From assembly GCF_030656255.1 (NCBI RefSeq), contig NZ_JAUSOE010000013.1, forward strand, positions 1 through 38,655: 38,655 nt of DNA, read 5' to 3'. Of this stretch, positions 27,919 through 35,720 are shown one piece after another. The DNA comes from Brevundimonas sp. (lineage in GTDB: Bacteria; Pseudomonadota; Alphaproteobacteria; Caulobacterales; Caulobacteraceae). The position numbers and the translations under genes were made by a program. The notes beneath the pieces were generated by a model. The model was not told where the DNA came from. It made no database searches and saw only the letters and a program-made list of their open reading frames with translations. Within the stretch, counting starts at the first letter, position 1, and every line of letters begins with the position of its first letter.

Positions 27919-28170
27919 TCAATCCTCGTCGCTGAACGGCGGCGGCAGTTGTCCGGACTTGAAGATGATGGTCGGCTGTTCGTCGTAGTCGCCCATCTCG
28001 GTGTCCGCCGAGACCGAAAAGGCCACTACACCCAGCCGCAGGGGCGCCAGCCGCTCAGCCTTGCGGCGCGCCTCTTCGGCGTCCTTGCAGCCCACCTGCG
28101 GCTCGGCCTTCAGCCCCTTGCCGCGCCCCTGGACATAGGTCTGGAGAATATAGACGGTTTCGCTGGCCAT
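27919..28170 (-). CDS. Small conserved hypothetical protein
   Basis: An 83-residue acidic/basic mixed protein: ETVYILQTYVQGRGKGLKAE, then the helical KDAEEARRKAERLAP, a strand pair (GVVAFSVSAD) and an acidic tail ending PPFSDED. I do not recognise a named domain; it resembles uncharacterised alphaproteobacterial ORFs near alr and dnaB. ATG 28170 was chosen over GTG 28176. It starts an alr transcript, 49 bases from alr. Confidence 0.7.
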   Translation of the reverse strand: MASETVYILQTYVQGRGKGLKAEPQVGCKDAEEARRKAERLAPLRLGVVAFSVSADTEMGDYDEQPTIIFKSGQLPPPFSDED

Positions 28171-28354
28171 CCGCACCCAAGGGGCCTGTTCGCGCCCGAG
28201 GTCAACCGACCTGATCCGTTAAGCGTTATTGCATCGGTTGAATGGTCAGATGCTGGCATCATTCTGCCTAAAGGCGCATCGGCTTTGTGTAACTTTCACG
28301 TGCTTTTACAATCGTTCTGATTGCAACTTCTATTGTTTGAGTCATGCTCGACCA

Positions 28355-28372
28355 CCCACCAAATCTGGTGGG
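28355..28372 (+). other. Leader hairpin before the 77-residue secreted protein
   Basis: CCCACCA at 28355-28361 pairs with TGGTGGG at 28366-28372 across loop AATC. The hairpin ends six bases before the Shine-Dalgarno GGGAG at 28378-28382. It might regulate translation or be a thermometer-like or RNA-binding element. The role is not known. Confidence 0.4.
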
Positions 28373-28391
28373 CTTTCGGGAGTCACGTGAA

Positions 28392-28625
28392 ATGAAAATC
28401 TTCTCGCGCGCCAACGTTCGTATTGGAGCACTCGCTGTCCTGCTAGGGTCAGGTCTTGCTGGACTATCGACCGCAATCGCGGCTCCGAGCGAACCAACAG
28501 CCTATTTCCAGAGCGCGCAGCAATGTCTCCGCGACGGGATCAAATATTGCACCGAAACCTACCCTGTGGGTGAAGAACGCACACTATGCATCGCGGATGT
28601 CCGGGCAGCATGCTACGGTTCCTGA
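28392..28625 (+). CDS. Small secreted Cys-containing protein, unknown
   Basis: A 77-residue precursor. The signal peptide runs to about residue 31 (MKIFSRANVRIGALAVLLG ... STAIAA|PSE). The mature ~46-residue part has four Cys (QQCLRDGIKYC, TLCIADVRAAC), suggesting two disulfides in the periplasm. The layout CxxxxxxxC...CxxxxxxxxC is regular. It is flanked by an AT-richer stretch (28200-28400) with a leader hairpin and a strong downstream hairpin. Start ATG 28392 follows GGGAG. No family is recognised. Confidence 0.7.
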   Translation: MKIFSRANVRIGALAVLLGSGLAGLSTAIAAPSEPTAYFQSAQQCLRDGIKYCTETYPVGEERTLCIADVRAACYGS

Positions 28626-28630
28626 ATGTC

Positions 28631-28665
28631 GTGCTCGCCGCTCGGTCTATTAGAGCGGCGAGCGC
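28631..28665. terminator. Strong hairpin between convergent genes
   Basis: The arms GCTCGCCGCTC (28633-28643) and GAGCGGCGAGC (28653-28663) are perfect, extended by a G-U and a G-C pair to 13 base pairs, with a nine-base loop. It sits between the 77-residue gene's stop and the dnaB stop on the opposite strand. No U tract follows on either side, so it may be a bidirectional terminator or an RNA-stabilising hairpin. Confidence 0.6.
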
Positions 28666-28689
28666 TTACCGCTCACAAACAAGGTCGCC

Positions 28690-30180
28690 CTATTCGTAGC
28701 TGACTTCCTCATAGCCGTGCGCCAGGTTGCCGAACCGCACCGTCTCGGCGTCGAAAGCCAGTTTGACGATGCCGATGGGGCCGTGGCGTTGCTTGCCGAT
28801 GACGACCTCGGCCTGGCCCTGCAGCCGGTCCATGTCCTGTTGCCATTGCAGGTGTTCCTCGGTGCCTTCGCGCGGTTCGGCCCGGCCCAGATAATAGCTC
28901 TCACGATAGACGAACATCACGCAGTCGGCGTCCTGCTCGATCGAGCCGGATTCGCGCAGGTCGGACAGTTGCGGCCGCTTGTCCTCGCGCTGTTCCACCT
29001 GACGCGACAACTGCGATAGGGCGATGATCGGCACCGACAGCTCCTTGGCCAGGGCCTTCAGCCCGCCGGTGATCTCGGACACCTCCTGCACCCGGTTCTT
29101 CTGGCCGCCGGCATTGCCGGTTGTGATCAGCTGCAGATAGTCAACGATGATCAGGTCCAGTCCCTGTTCCATCCGCTTCAGGCGTCGCGCCCGTGCGGCC
29201 AGTTTGGACATGGACAGGCCGCCGGTGTCGTCGATGTACAGAGGACTCTCGCCGATCTCGACCGCCGCGTCGCGAAGCTTGCCGAAGTCGGTGGCGTCGA
29301 TCTCGCCCTTACGCAGCTTGTCGGACGACACGCCCGAGGCGTCGGCCAGGATCCGCATGGCCAGCTGTTCGGCGCTCATTTCCAGCGAATAGAAGGCCAC
29401 CACCCCGCCGTTGACCGTCTTGCGGCCCTCCGGCGTCGGTTCCCACTGATAGGCGCGGGCCACGTTGAAGGCCATGTTGGTCGCCAGCGCCGTCTTGCCC
29501 ATCGACGGACGCCCGGCGAGGATCAGCAGGTCGGAGGGGTGCAGCCCGCCCAGTTTGCGGTCCAGGTCGTTCAGCCCCGTCGCCAGCCCCGCCAGCTTCC
29601 CTTCACGCTGATAGGCTTCGGCCGCCATCTGAACGGCGCCGGACAAGGCGTGGGAAAAGCTGACGAAACCGGAAGACGGCTTGCCCGTCTCGGCCAGCGA
29701 ATACAGGGTCTGTTCGGCCTGTTCGATCTGTTCGTCGGCGGGCGTGTCCGGATTGGGCGCCTCCTTGATGATCTCGCCGCCGATGCGGATCAGGTCGCGT
29801 CGCAGGGCCGTGTCATAGACCACCCGCGCATAGTCGGGCGCATTGGCCGCCGGCGGCGCCCGGTCCACCAGATCGGCGAAATAGCGCAGGCCGCCGAACT
29901 CCTGGAAGGCCGGATCCTGCTTGAACCGCTCCATCAGGATGGTCGGCTCGGCCAGCATCCCCTGACGGATATGATCCTCGATCGCCTCGAACAGCCGTTG
30001 GTGGAAGGGTTCGTAGAAATGCGGGCCGCGCAGGCGGTCGCTGAGCCTTTCGAACACGCCGTTGTCGAACATCAACGCGCCCAGCAGCGCCTGTTCCGCC
30101 TCCAGGTTATGAGGCATCGAGCTGACGCCGCTGGAGTCCATCGGCGAAGACGAGAAAGGCATGGGGGCGAACGCGTTCAT
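28690..30180 (-). CDS. dnaB: Replicative DNA helicase DnaB
   Basis: A 496-residue hexameric helicase. The N-terminal domain (about 23-125) has PHNLEAEQALLGALMFDN; the RecA-like domain has Walker A GRPSMGKT at 223-230, Walker B LDLIIVDYLQLI near 340-350 and SQLSRQVEQREDKRPQLSDLRESG with the arginine finger region. There is no intein. It precedes alr and radA as in other alphaproteobacteria, but a TonB receptor block separates it from rplI. Confidence 0.97.
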   Translation of the reverse strand: MNAFAPMPFSSSPMDSSGVSSMPHNLEAEQALLGALMFDNGVFERLSDRLRGPHFYEPFHQRLFEAIEDHIRQGMLAEPTILMERFKQDPAFQEFGGLRYFADLVDRAPPAANAPDYARVVYDTALRRDLIRIGGEIIKEAPNPDTPADEQIEQAEQTLYSLAETGKPSSGFVSFSHALSGAVQMAAEAYQREGKLAGLATGLNDLDRKLGGLHPSDLLILAGRPSMGKTALATNMAFNVARAYQWEPTPEGRKTVNGGVVAFYSLEMSAEQLAMRILADASGVSSDKLRKGEIDATDFGKLRDAAVEIGESPLYIDDTGGLSMSKLAARARRLKRMEQGLDLIIVDYLQLITTGNAGGQKNRVQEVSEITGGLKALAKELSVPIIALSQLSRQVEQREDKRPQLSDLRESGSIEQDADCVMFVYRESYYLGRAEPREGTEEHLQWQQDMDRLQGQAEVVIGKQRHGPIGIVKLAFDAETVRFGNLAHGYEEVSYE

Positions 30181-30277
30181 TGTCTTAACGCTCTAGCCCT
30201 GACACGCGCCTGCGTCAGTCGTGGACGTCGCTTCGACCGTGGACAGATCGTCCACCCTGTGGGCGAACGGGAATTCC

Positions 30278-30793
30278 TTAATCGCTGGGGATCATCCCTC
30301 CTGCGCTGAGCGCGGCGAAGGCGAGGGCCCAGAACGCCCATTTCAGCGCGACGGCCTGACCGACCGCGCGCGCCAGGGAACCCTGTCGTTCCAGCAGATA
30401 GGCCGCCGTGACGATTCCCCACACCCATGCGGAAACGGCCAGACCTCTCCAGCCATTGTCCCAGTGAATGCCGATGACATATCCGGCGAAACCGGCCGCG
30501 GCGCCGGGCCACAGGCGTTTCAGGAAATGCTGCGACACCTGAAGCGGCAGAATGGTGAAGACGGTTGCTTCGACGGTCATGACGACCAGCCCAAGCCCAG
30601 CCAGAACCCAAAGCGGATACCGACGTAGCGTCGGCGCAACATGGTCTGCGGCGGCCGGCAGCAGAAGCCCAAGAACGACTACGCCGACCGCGATCGCTAC
30701 GGCGCCGCCGCCGAATATCGCCGCCGACCGCAGAGCGTTCGGGCGGGATGTCGTGCGGGTCACGCCGGGCAAGGGTATTTCTGCGCCATCCAT
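30278..30793 (-). CDS. Hypothetical membrane protein, 171 residues
   Basis: An unrecognised membrane protein with a cytoplasmic N terminus (TRTTSRPNALR) and segments at about 23-46, 59-82, 95-110, 112-130 and 145-164. It overlaps the previous gene on the same strand by 34 bases. The upstream AGGCGG with a seven-base gap supports the ATG at 30793. It may be coupled to the Rap1a/Tai-like gene. A GTG inside would give a shorter product. Confidence 0.6.
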   Translation of the reverse strand: MDGAEIPLPGVTRTTSRPNALRSAAIFGGGAVAIAVGVVVLGLLLPAAADHVAPTLRRYPLWVLAGLGLVVMTVEATVFTILPLQVSQHFLKRLWPGAAAGFAGYVIGIHWDNGWRGLAVSAWVWGIVTAAYLLERQGSLARAVGQAVALKWAFWALAFAALSAGGMIPSD

Positions 30794-31119
30794 TCACGAA
30801 CCGCCTGGGTCGTGCTGATGCTGCGCCGTTCGACGGGAATGGCGTTGAACCGCGCCAGAATGGCGTCGGCCGACAGGCCGACCTTGTCCGGCATACAGGT
30901 GGCCGAGCGACGCCCGGCCGCCGCCGTCTGTTCAGCGCGCACCGTCTGCACAGCCCCGCGAAATTCGCCCATCAGCCGCCGGGTGTCGGACCGCAGCAGG
31001 GCGGTGGGGTTGCGGGGAATGCCGTTCGCCGTCGTCAGAAACTCCTGCACCGTCATGGCCTGAGCCGCCCCGGCGACGAGCGACAGGGCCAAGACCCCCG
31101 CGATGATCCTGGACTTCAC
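30760..31119 (-). CDS. Secreted Rap1a/Tai-immunity-domain-like protein
   Basis: A 119-residue secreted protein with a GTG start behind GGAGGGGATCATA. The signal peptide MKSRIIAGVLALSLVAGAAQA ends at about 22. The mature region has CMPDKVGLSADAILARF and ends EWMAQKYPCPA. The first-Cys-Met-Pro then basic-helix then YPC pattern is like the Rap1a/Tai immunity domain (PF18602), where two Cys form a bridge. Known members block type VI effectors, but many are of unknown use; no effector is nearby. Confidence 0.6.
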   Translation of the reverse strand: MKSRIIAGVLALSLVAGAAQAMTVQEFLTTANGIPRNPTALLRSDTRRLMGEFRGAVQTVRAEQTAAAGRRSATCMPDKVGLSADAILARFNAIPVERRSISTTQAVREWMAQKYPCPA

Positions 31120-31239
31120 TATGATCCCCTCCGAACACGAGGCGCTCAGATTGAGCGGCGATATGTGGCGCAACGACGGCGCGAACTCAGCGCGGTTCTG
31201 AAGCTTCGGTAATGTTTCCGTTCCTGGATGCACATCACG

Positions 31240-31269
31240 AAAAAGGAGCGCTCCGGCGAGCGCTCCTTT
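31240..31269 (-). terminator. Rho-independent terminator of the TonB receptor gene
   Basis: AAAGGAGCGCTC (31242-31253) and GAGCGCTCCTTT (31258-31269) are perfect 12-base arms with a four-base loop. On the minus strand the stem is followed by five T residues. It lies 17 bases past the TonB receptor stop. It isolates that gene from the Rap1a/Tai-like gene. Confidence 0.9.
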
Positions 31270-31286
31270 CGTCACTTCTGATTGGA

Positions 31287-33755
31287 TCAGAAACTGTAGC
31301 TGAGCCGCGCGTACAGGAACCGCCCGTTGAAGCCGAACGGCGAATAGCTGGGGAAGCCCACCGAACCCGTCGCCCCGTTCAGGGCCGCCGGCGTGTATTC
31401 CGGGTACTCATCGAACAGGTTGTTCACCCCCACCGCCAGACCGACCCCGTATGGGAACTCATAGCGGCCCTCCAGATCGATCAGGGTCTTGTCGCCGGTC
31501 TCGTAGTCCAGGCTGGCGGCGTTGTTGGCGACCAGGACGCTGGCGTAATAGGTCGCCTTGGCCGAGACGCCGAAATCGCCCAGGCTCCAGTCGATCCCGC
31601 CGACCACCTTGGTCTTGGGCGTGCCCTCCTCGAACGCCAGGATGTTGGCCCGGTCGAACAGGAAGAAATCCGACGTCGGAATGCCGATGGAGGGCGTCTC
31701 AGGCGTCTTGTCCACCGTGGTCTCGTTGTAGTTTCCGGCCAGGGTGAAATCGAAGCGGCCGAGGGTGTCTGTCGGCAGGCGGTACCGACCGACCACGTCG
31801 ATACCCTTGGTCGTGGTGTCGACGCCGTTCAGGAAGAAGCGGGCGGCGCTGACCCCGAACGGCGCCAGCAGGGTCTGGACCGCCGTGGTGGTCGCGGCCG
31901 ACTGGCTGGGTCGCGTCGTTCCCAGGCTCTCGGAATAGATGATCCGGTCCTCAAGCTCGATCTGATAGGCGTCGATGGTCAGCTCGAGTCCGCCGGACCG
32001 GAACACCGCCCCCACCGAATAGTTGACCGAGGTTTCGGGCTCCAGCGGCTTGGAACCCAGGGCCAGGGCCACGGGGTCGTCCACGCGGAAGGTGCCAGCC
32101 TGGATCAGGCTGGTCACAGGCACGCCGCCGATCAACTGGGTGACCAGATTGGTGGCGGTATAGCTGAAATACTGCTGCTGCAGGGCCGGGGCGTGGAAGC
32201 CTGTGGAGACCGCACCGCGCAGGGCGAAGGCCGGCGAGAAGTCGTAGCGCGCCGAGACCTTGCCGGTGAACTGGTCGCCGAAGTCGGAATAGTCTTCGTA
32301 ACGGCCGGCCACGCCGACCGTCAGTCCCTGGGTCAGCTTGCCTTCCAGATCGATATAGGCGCTCCAGTTGTTGCGGTCTTCGTCCGCCGCATTGGCGGGC
32401 GAGAAACCGGGGAAGCCCTGGGCCCCGCCGCCGCCGGCGCTGGGTCCGCGATTGTAGGACGCGGGTTCACCGGCATAGACCTCGAAACGCTCGGTCCGGT
32501 ACTCGACCCCGAACGCCAGGTTGACCGGTTCGATCAGCCCGAACTCCAGCGGCCTGACCCCGTCGACGCCCAGCGTCAGCTGGTCGTACTTCAGCCCCCC
32601 GGCGTCGAATTCCTGCTGCGACGCCGCGCCATATGAGGCGTTCAGCGAGTTGGTGACGCGGTAGTCCAGCACATTGCGCCCGTAGCCGACCGAGACGTCC
32701 CAATCGATCCCGGCCGCCTCGCCCTTGAGCCCGCCGTACAGGTTGTAATCGACGATCTCGGTATTGATCAGCGGCAGGAAGCCGTCGGGATAGATGGCCA
32801 GGACATTGTTGGCGTTGTTATAGGCGCGGGCGGTTGCGCCGGATTCGCTTTCCTTGTGCTGGATGCCGCCGAAGGCATAGGCCTCCCAGGCGGCGTTGAT
32901 CGGCTTGCCGGCGTTGAACCACAGGGACTGGGACTCCACCGCCGGATCGCCGAACCGGCCCAGGACCGTGGTCGTCGACGTATTGCCGACCACGGCCGAA
33001 GGCGCGGCGTAGTCTGAGCGGTTGGTCGGATCGCGTTTCTGCAGTTCGCCCGCCACGGTGACGAAACCGTCCTCGCCCAGCGGCAGGCCGATCCAGCCGG
33101 CCAGGGATGTCTGTTCGCCGTCCGTGGCCTCGTGCGATCCGCGCGCCGTGTCGTATTCGGTGTCGTAGCGCCCATAGTTCAGCGTCAGTCCGCCGCCTTC
33201 GCGGGCCTGGCGCAGACGCAGGTTGATCACGCCGGCGATGGCGTCGGAGCCATACTGGGCCGAGGCGCCGTCGCGCAGCACCTCGACCGAGCCCAGGGCC
33301 ACCGAGGGAATGGTGTTCAGATCGAAGGCCGTCGATCCGCGTCCCAGGGCGCCGTTCACATTGACCAGGGCCCCGACGTGGCCCCGCTGTCCGTTGATCA
33401 GCACCAAGGTCTGGTCGGGGGCCAGACCGCGCAGGGTCGCCGGCCGGACGTGGTCCGAGCCGTCCGAGATGGCGGGGCGGGGGAAGTTGATCGACGGGGC
33501 GGCGGCGGCCAGGGCGGCGGCGGTCTCCGTGCCCGTCCCGCTGCGGGTCAGGGTCTCGCCGGTGATCACGTCCACGGGGGCGATCGTGTCCAGCCGGGTC
33601 CGGCCTACGGCGCGCGTGCCGGTGACGATGATCTCGCCGATCTCAGCGGCGTCATCCGCCGGCGTCGCTTCCTGGGCGAAGGCGACCGGGGCGCACATCA
33701 GCGCGCTGGTGGAGACGAAGGCCAACAAGGCGGAACGACCGGAAATCAGCATCAT
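31287..33755 (-). CDS. TonB-dependent outer-membrane receptor
   Basis: An 822-residue receptor. Signal peptide ends near residue 28 (PVAFA|QEA). The EIIVTGTRAVG TonB-box-like stretch at about 41-51 is followed by the plug with TLRGLAPDQTLVLINGQRGH, LGSVEVLRDGASAQYGSDAI and AGVINLRLRQ. The long barrel ends in Phe (YARLSYSF). Two adjacent ATG codons (33755, 33752) follow GGGGA; either can start it. It ends in a strong terminator. Ligand unknown. It sits between the rplI operon and dnaB, genes that are neighbours in many alphaproteobacteria. Confidence 0.92.
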   Translation of the reverse strand: MMLISGRSALLAFVSTSALMCAPVAFAQEATPADDAAEIGEIIVTGTRAVGRTRLDTIAPVDVITGETLTRSGTGTETAAALAAAAPSINFPRPAISDGSDHVRPATLRGLAPDQTLVLINGQRGHVGALVNVNGALGRGSTAFDLNTIPSVALGSVEVLRDGASAQYGSDAIAGVINLRLRQAREGGGLTLNYGRYDTEYDTARGSHEATDGEQTSLAGWIGLPLGEDGFVTVAGELQKRDPTNRSDYAAPSAVVGNTSTTTVLGRFGDPAVESQSLWFNAGKPINAAWEAYAFGGIQHKESESGATARAYNNANNVLAIYPDGFLPLINTEIVDYNLYGGLKGEAAGIDWDVSVGYGRNVLDYRVTNSLNASYGAASQQEFDAGGLKYDQLTLGVDGVRPLEFGLIEPVNLAFGVEYRTERFEVYAGEPASYNRGPSAGGGGAQGFPGFSPANAADEDRNNWSAYIDLEGKLTQGLTVGVAGRYEDYSDFGDQFTGKVSARYDFSPAFALRGAVSTGFHAPALQQQYFSYTATNLVTQLIGGVPVTSLIQAGTFRVDDPVALALGSKPLEPETSVNYSVGAVFRSGGLELTIDAYQIELEDRIIYSESLGTTRPSQSAATTTAVQTLLAPFGVSAARFFLNGVDTTTKGIDVVGRYRLPTDTLGRFDFTLAGNYNETTVDKTPETPSIGIPTSDFFLFDRANILAFEEGTPKTKVVGGIDWSLGDFGVSAKATYYASVLVANNAASLDYETGDKTLIDLEGRYEFPYGVGLAVGVNNLFDEYPEYTPAALNGATGSVGFPSYSPFGFNGRFLYARLSYSF

Positions 33756-34009
33756 GACTATCCCCAAACGACAGCGGCCTGTTGGGAGGGGCGACGACCG
33801 GCCACGATTTCGACACCCGGGCCGGGATGGGCGATGCAATAAAATGGTCGCATGAAGGACGAATCCTGACCCTAATTGAGACTGTTCACCGCTTTTTGTG
33901 CAGGTCAAGAAAGGAGTTTGCGTAAATCCTTCGTCTTCGCACCAAGCCGCGGCGGCTGTTGCAAACTTGTCATGGATTGCGAGGCGTCTCGCCCAGGGGA
34001 TGACGCAGC
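33756..34009 (-). other. Intergenic promoter space upstream of TonB receptor
   Basis: No gene is seen in these 254 bases between the receptor start and the ribosomal terminator. On the minus strand there is a TTGACC (33908-33903) that could be a -35, but no convincing -10 at the right distance. It is AT-richer near 33840-33940 than the genes. No riboswitch or Fur box was recognised. Confidence 0.5.
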
Positions 34010-34040
34010 AAAAAGGGCGCGTCCCTTGCGGAACGCGCCC
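34010..34040 (-). terminator. Rho-independent terminator of rpsF-rpsR-rplI
   Basis: GGGCGCGT (34015-34022) and ACGCGCCC (34033-34040) form a perfect eight-base stem with a ten-base loop; the minus strand continues into TTTTT. It lies 43 bases past the rplI stop and ends the ribosomal protein operon. Confidence 0.92.
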
Positions 34041-34082
34041 CTGATGTTTCCGGCGATCCGACCCAGGCGGGTCGGGTCACGA

Positions 34083-34667
34083 TCAGGCTTCGTCGCCGAA
34101 GCCTTCTTGTTGGCCGGCGCCGCCTTCGATCAGTTCCTGGGCCGATTGCTCGGCGGCCTGGCGCTCATCGTTGAACTGGCTGCGGATCACGTCCTCGCCC
34201 TTGGCTTGACGCTCGGCTTCATCCATCGAACGGGCGATGTTGATCTTGACCGATGCGCGGACCTCGGCGTGCAGGCGAACCGGCACTTCGTGGACGCCCA
34301 GGTTCTTGATCGCCGTGTTCAGGACGATTTGCGAACGCTCGACCTTGCCGCCTTCGGCCTGGATGGCTTCGGCGACGTCGCGGCCGGCGACCGAACCGTA
34401 CAGGTGACCGGTTTCACCGGCCTGACGGATCATGATGTAGGTCTGGCCGTCGATCTTGTCGGCGACCTTCTGTGCATCGGCCTTGTTCTTCTCGTTGCGT
34501 TGCTCGATGGCGACGCGGTCGAGTTCGAACGCCTTCAGGTTGGCGGCGGTGGCCCGACGGGCCTTGTCGCGCGGCAGAAGGAAGTTACGGGCGAAGCCGT
34601 CCTTGACGGACACGACGTCGCCGATGGCGCCGAGATTCTCGACGCGTTCCAGCAGAACGACCTTCAT
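34083..34667 (-). CDS. rplI: Ribosomal protein bL9
   Basis: A 194-residue 50S protein. The N-terminal domain MKVVLLERVENLGAIGDVVSVKDGFARNFLLP is the L9 signature; the central helix and the C-terminal RNA-binding domain with TGHLYGSVAGRDVAEAI follow. It is about 45 residues longer than E. coli L9; the addition is acidic and Gln-rich, ending QSAQELIEGGAGQQEGFGDEA. It follows rpsR by one base, ending the operon before a terminator. Confidence 0.97.
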   Translation of the reverse strand: MKVVLLERVENLGAIGDVVSVKDGFARNFLLPRDKARRATAANLKAFELDRVAIEQRNEKNKADAQKVADKIDGQTYIMIRQAGETGHLYGSVAGRDVAEAIQAEGGKVERSQIVLNTAIKNLGVHEVPVRLHAEVRASVKINIARSMDEAERQAKGEDVIRSQFNDERQAAEQSAQELIEGGAGQQEGFGDEA

Positions 34668-34668
34668 C

Positions 34669-34947
34669 TTACTTCACCACATACGGCAGGAGGGCCAGAT
34701 AGCGGGCGCGCTTGATGGCCTTGGCCAGTTCGCGTTGCTTCTTCTGGGAGACGGCGGTGATGCGCGAGGGCACGATCTTGCCGCGTTCGGAGACGTAACG
34801 CTGCAGCAGCTTCACGTCCTTGTAGTCGATCTTCGGCGCATTGGCGCCCGAGAACGGGCAGACCTTGCGGCGGCGATAGAAGGGGCGGCGGCCGGCGGCG
34901 CCGGAGCCGGCCGGGGCGCCCGGGGTCGGGGCGGTGGTGTCGGTCAT
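34669..34947 (-). CDS. rpsR: Ribosomal protein bS18
   Basis: A 92-residue 30S protein. [15 protein letters not shown] with the single Cys, then [19 protein letters not shown] and [20 protein letters not shown] are the S18 core. The N terminus has an additional Ala/Gly/Pro stretch ([15 protein letters not shown]). It forms a complex with bS6, encoded upstream 12 bases away. Confidence 0.97.
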   Translation of the reverse strand: MTDTTAPTPGAPAGSGAAGRRPFYRRRKVCPFSGANAPKIDYKDVKLLQRYVSERGKIVPSRITAVSQKKQRELAKAIKRARYLALLPYVVK

Positions 34948-34959
34948 GTTCCGGTTTCC

Positions 34960-35346
34960 TTATTCGGCGTCAGCGGCGGCGTCGTCGCGCGGGGTGCGCT
35001 CGCGCTCACGCTCACGTTCACGCTCGCGGCGGGCCAGCAGCGGCGACAGTTCCAGGTCGAGTTCCTCGACGCGGACGGTCAGCCAGCGCAGCACGTCTTC
35101 GTTGATGCCCAGCTGACGTTCGACTTCGGCCATGGCGGCCGGAGGGGCGTCGACGGCCAGCAGCGAATAGTGAGCCTTGCGGTTCTTCTTCACGCGGTAC
35201 GTCAGGTTGCGCAGACCCCAGTACTCGATCTTGGCGACGGAACCGCCACCTTGCACGATCAGGTCCTTGATGGTGTCGTTCAGCGCTTCGGCCTGTTGCG
35301 CCGAGATATCCTGGCGCGTCATGACCGTGTGCTCGTAAAGAGCCAT
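34960..35346 (-). CDS. rpsF: Ribosomal protein bS6 with Arg/Glu-rich tail
   Basis: A 128-residue 30S protein: [39 protein letters not shown] and a C-terminal core ending [12 protein letters not shown]. The tail is an unusual alternating Arg/Glu run (five ER units) plus [11 protein letters not shown], encoded by a hexameric repeat. E. coli S6 is known for a different acidic (glutamylated) tail. ATG 35346 follows GGGAG. It starts the rpsF-rpsR-rplI operon. Confidence 0.96.
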   Translation of the reverse strand: MALYEHTVMTRQDISAQQAEALNDTIKDLIVQGGGSVAKIEYWGLRNLTYRVKKNRKAHYSLLAVDAPPAAMAEVERQLGINEDVLRWLTVRVEELDLELSPLLARRERERERERERTPRDDAAADAE

Positions 35347-35478
35347 GCGGTAGTCTCCCTTGTGGGCGTCGGCGTGGAAACGACCGGGTAAGTCGATCCC
35401 CACGATGGCTCCTGGCGCGGCGGCCGGACCGAACGTCCAACCCTTTGGTGTTCCACGACAGGACCGAAGCCCTGGAAA
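35347..35478 (-). promoter_or_regulatory. rpsF 5' leader, candidate S6:S18 control element
   Basis: The leader is about 130 bases. On the minus strand CGTGGAA (35457-35451) can pair with TTCCACG (35379-35373) in a long-range stem; just after it, CC then GAC leave a CC(G)-type bulge before GTC pairs back. Between lie a GGAC-GTTCG-GTCC hairpin and GC-rich stems. Widespread rpsF leaders carry a structured motif with a CCG bulge bound by S6:S18 (established). The match here is by eye. Confidence 0.4.
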
Positions 35479-35485
35479 GGCGGGG

Positions 35486-35514
35486 CCTATAGGGGAAAAG
35501 GGGGCGATGCGCAA
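35486..35514 (-). promoter_or_regulatory. Candidate sigma-70 promoter for rpsF operon
   Basis: On the minus strand TTGCGC (35514-35509) is followed by 17 bases and then TATAGG (35491-35486). Spacing is ideal. It would start RNA near 35478. It lies between the operon leader and the inverted-repeat element. Confidence 0.5.
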
Positions 35515-35520
35515 CATTTC

Positions 35521-35677
35521 CCCCTCCCCCGCGGGGGAGGGGGGGCGAGCCGCAGGCGAGACCGGGTGGGGAGGGCAGGGCGACACGTCACAGATCTGTC
35601 CTGCTTCCGGCAGATGCGACCCTGCCGGGCCGCCCCGCCCCGTCGCCGCGCGGCGCCCCTCCCCGGAGCGGGGAGGG
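35521..35677. repeat. Dispersed intergenic inverted-repeat element
   Basis: The left arm is a 22-base perfect palindrome at 35521-35542, followed by GCGAGCCGCAGGCGAGACCG and GGTGGGGAGGG. The right arm, inverted, has CCCTCCCC (35657-35664) and GGGGAGGG (35670-35677) around GGAGC, preceded by GGGCCGCCCCGCCCCGTCGC. The arms are related in reverse orientation. GC-rich paired hairpins of this kind are scattered between genes in Caulobacterales (from memory). No ORF is in the region 35347-35720. Confidence 0.65.
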
Positions 35678-35720
35678 AGAGACGCTTGTGGGTCGTACCC
35701 AGCCCGCCTAAACCAACCCC

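Noticed and set aside
33756-34009. Cobalamin riboswitch or Fur box upstream of the TonB receptor
   Set aside because: No B12-box-like or 19-base Fur-like dyad was found on either strand.
35005-35030. CRISPR or tandem repeat array from repeated CGCTCA units
   Set aside because: It is the short coding repeat for Arg/Glu in rpsF, with no spacers.
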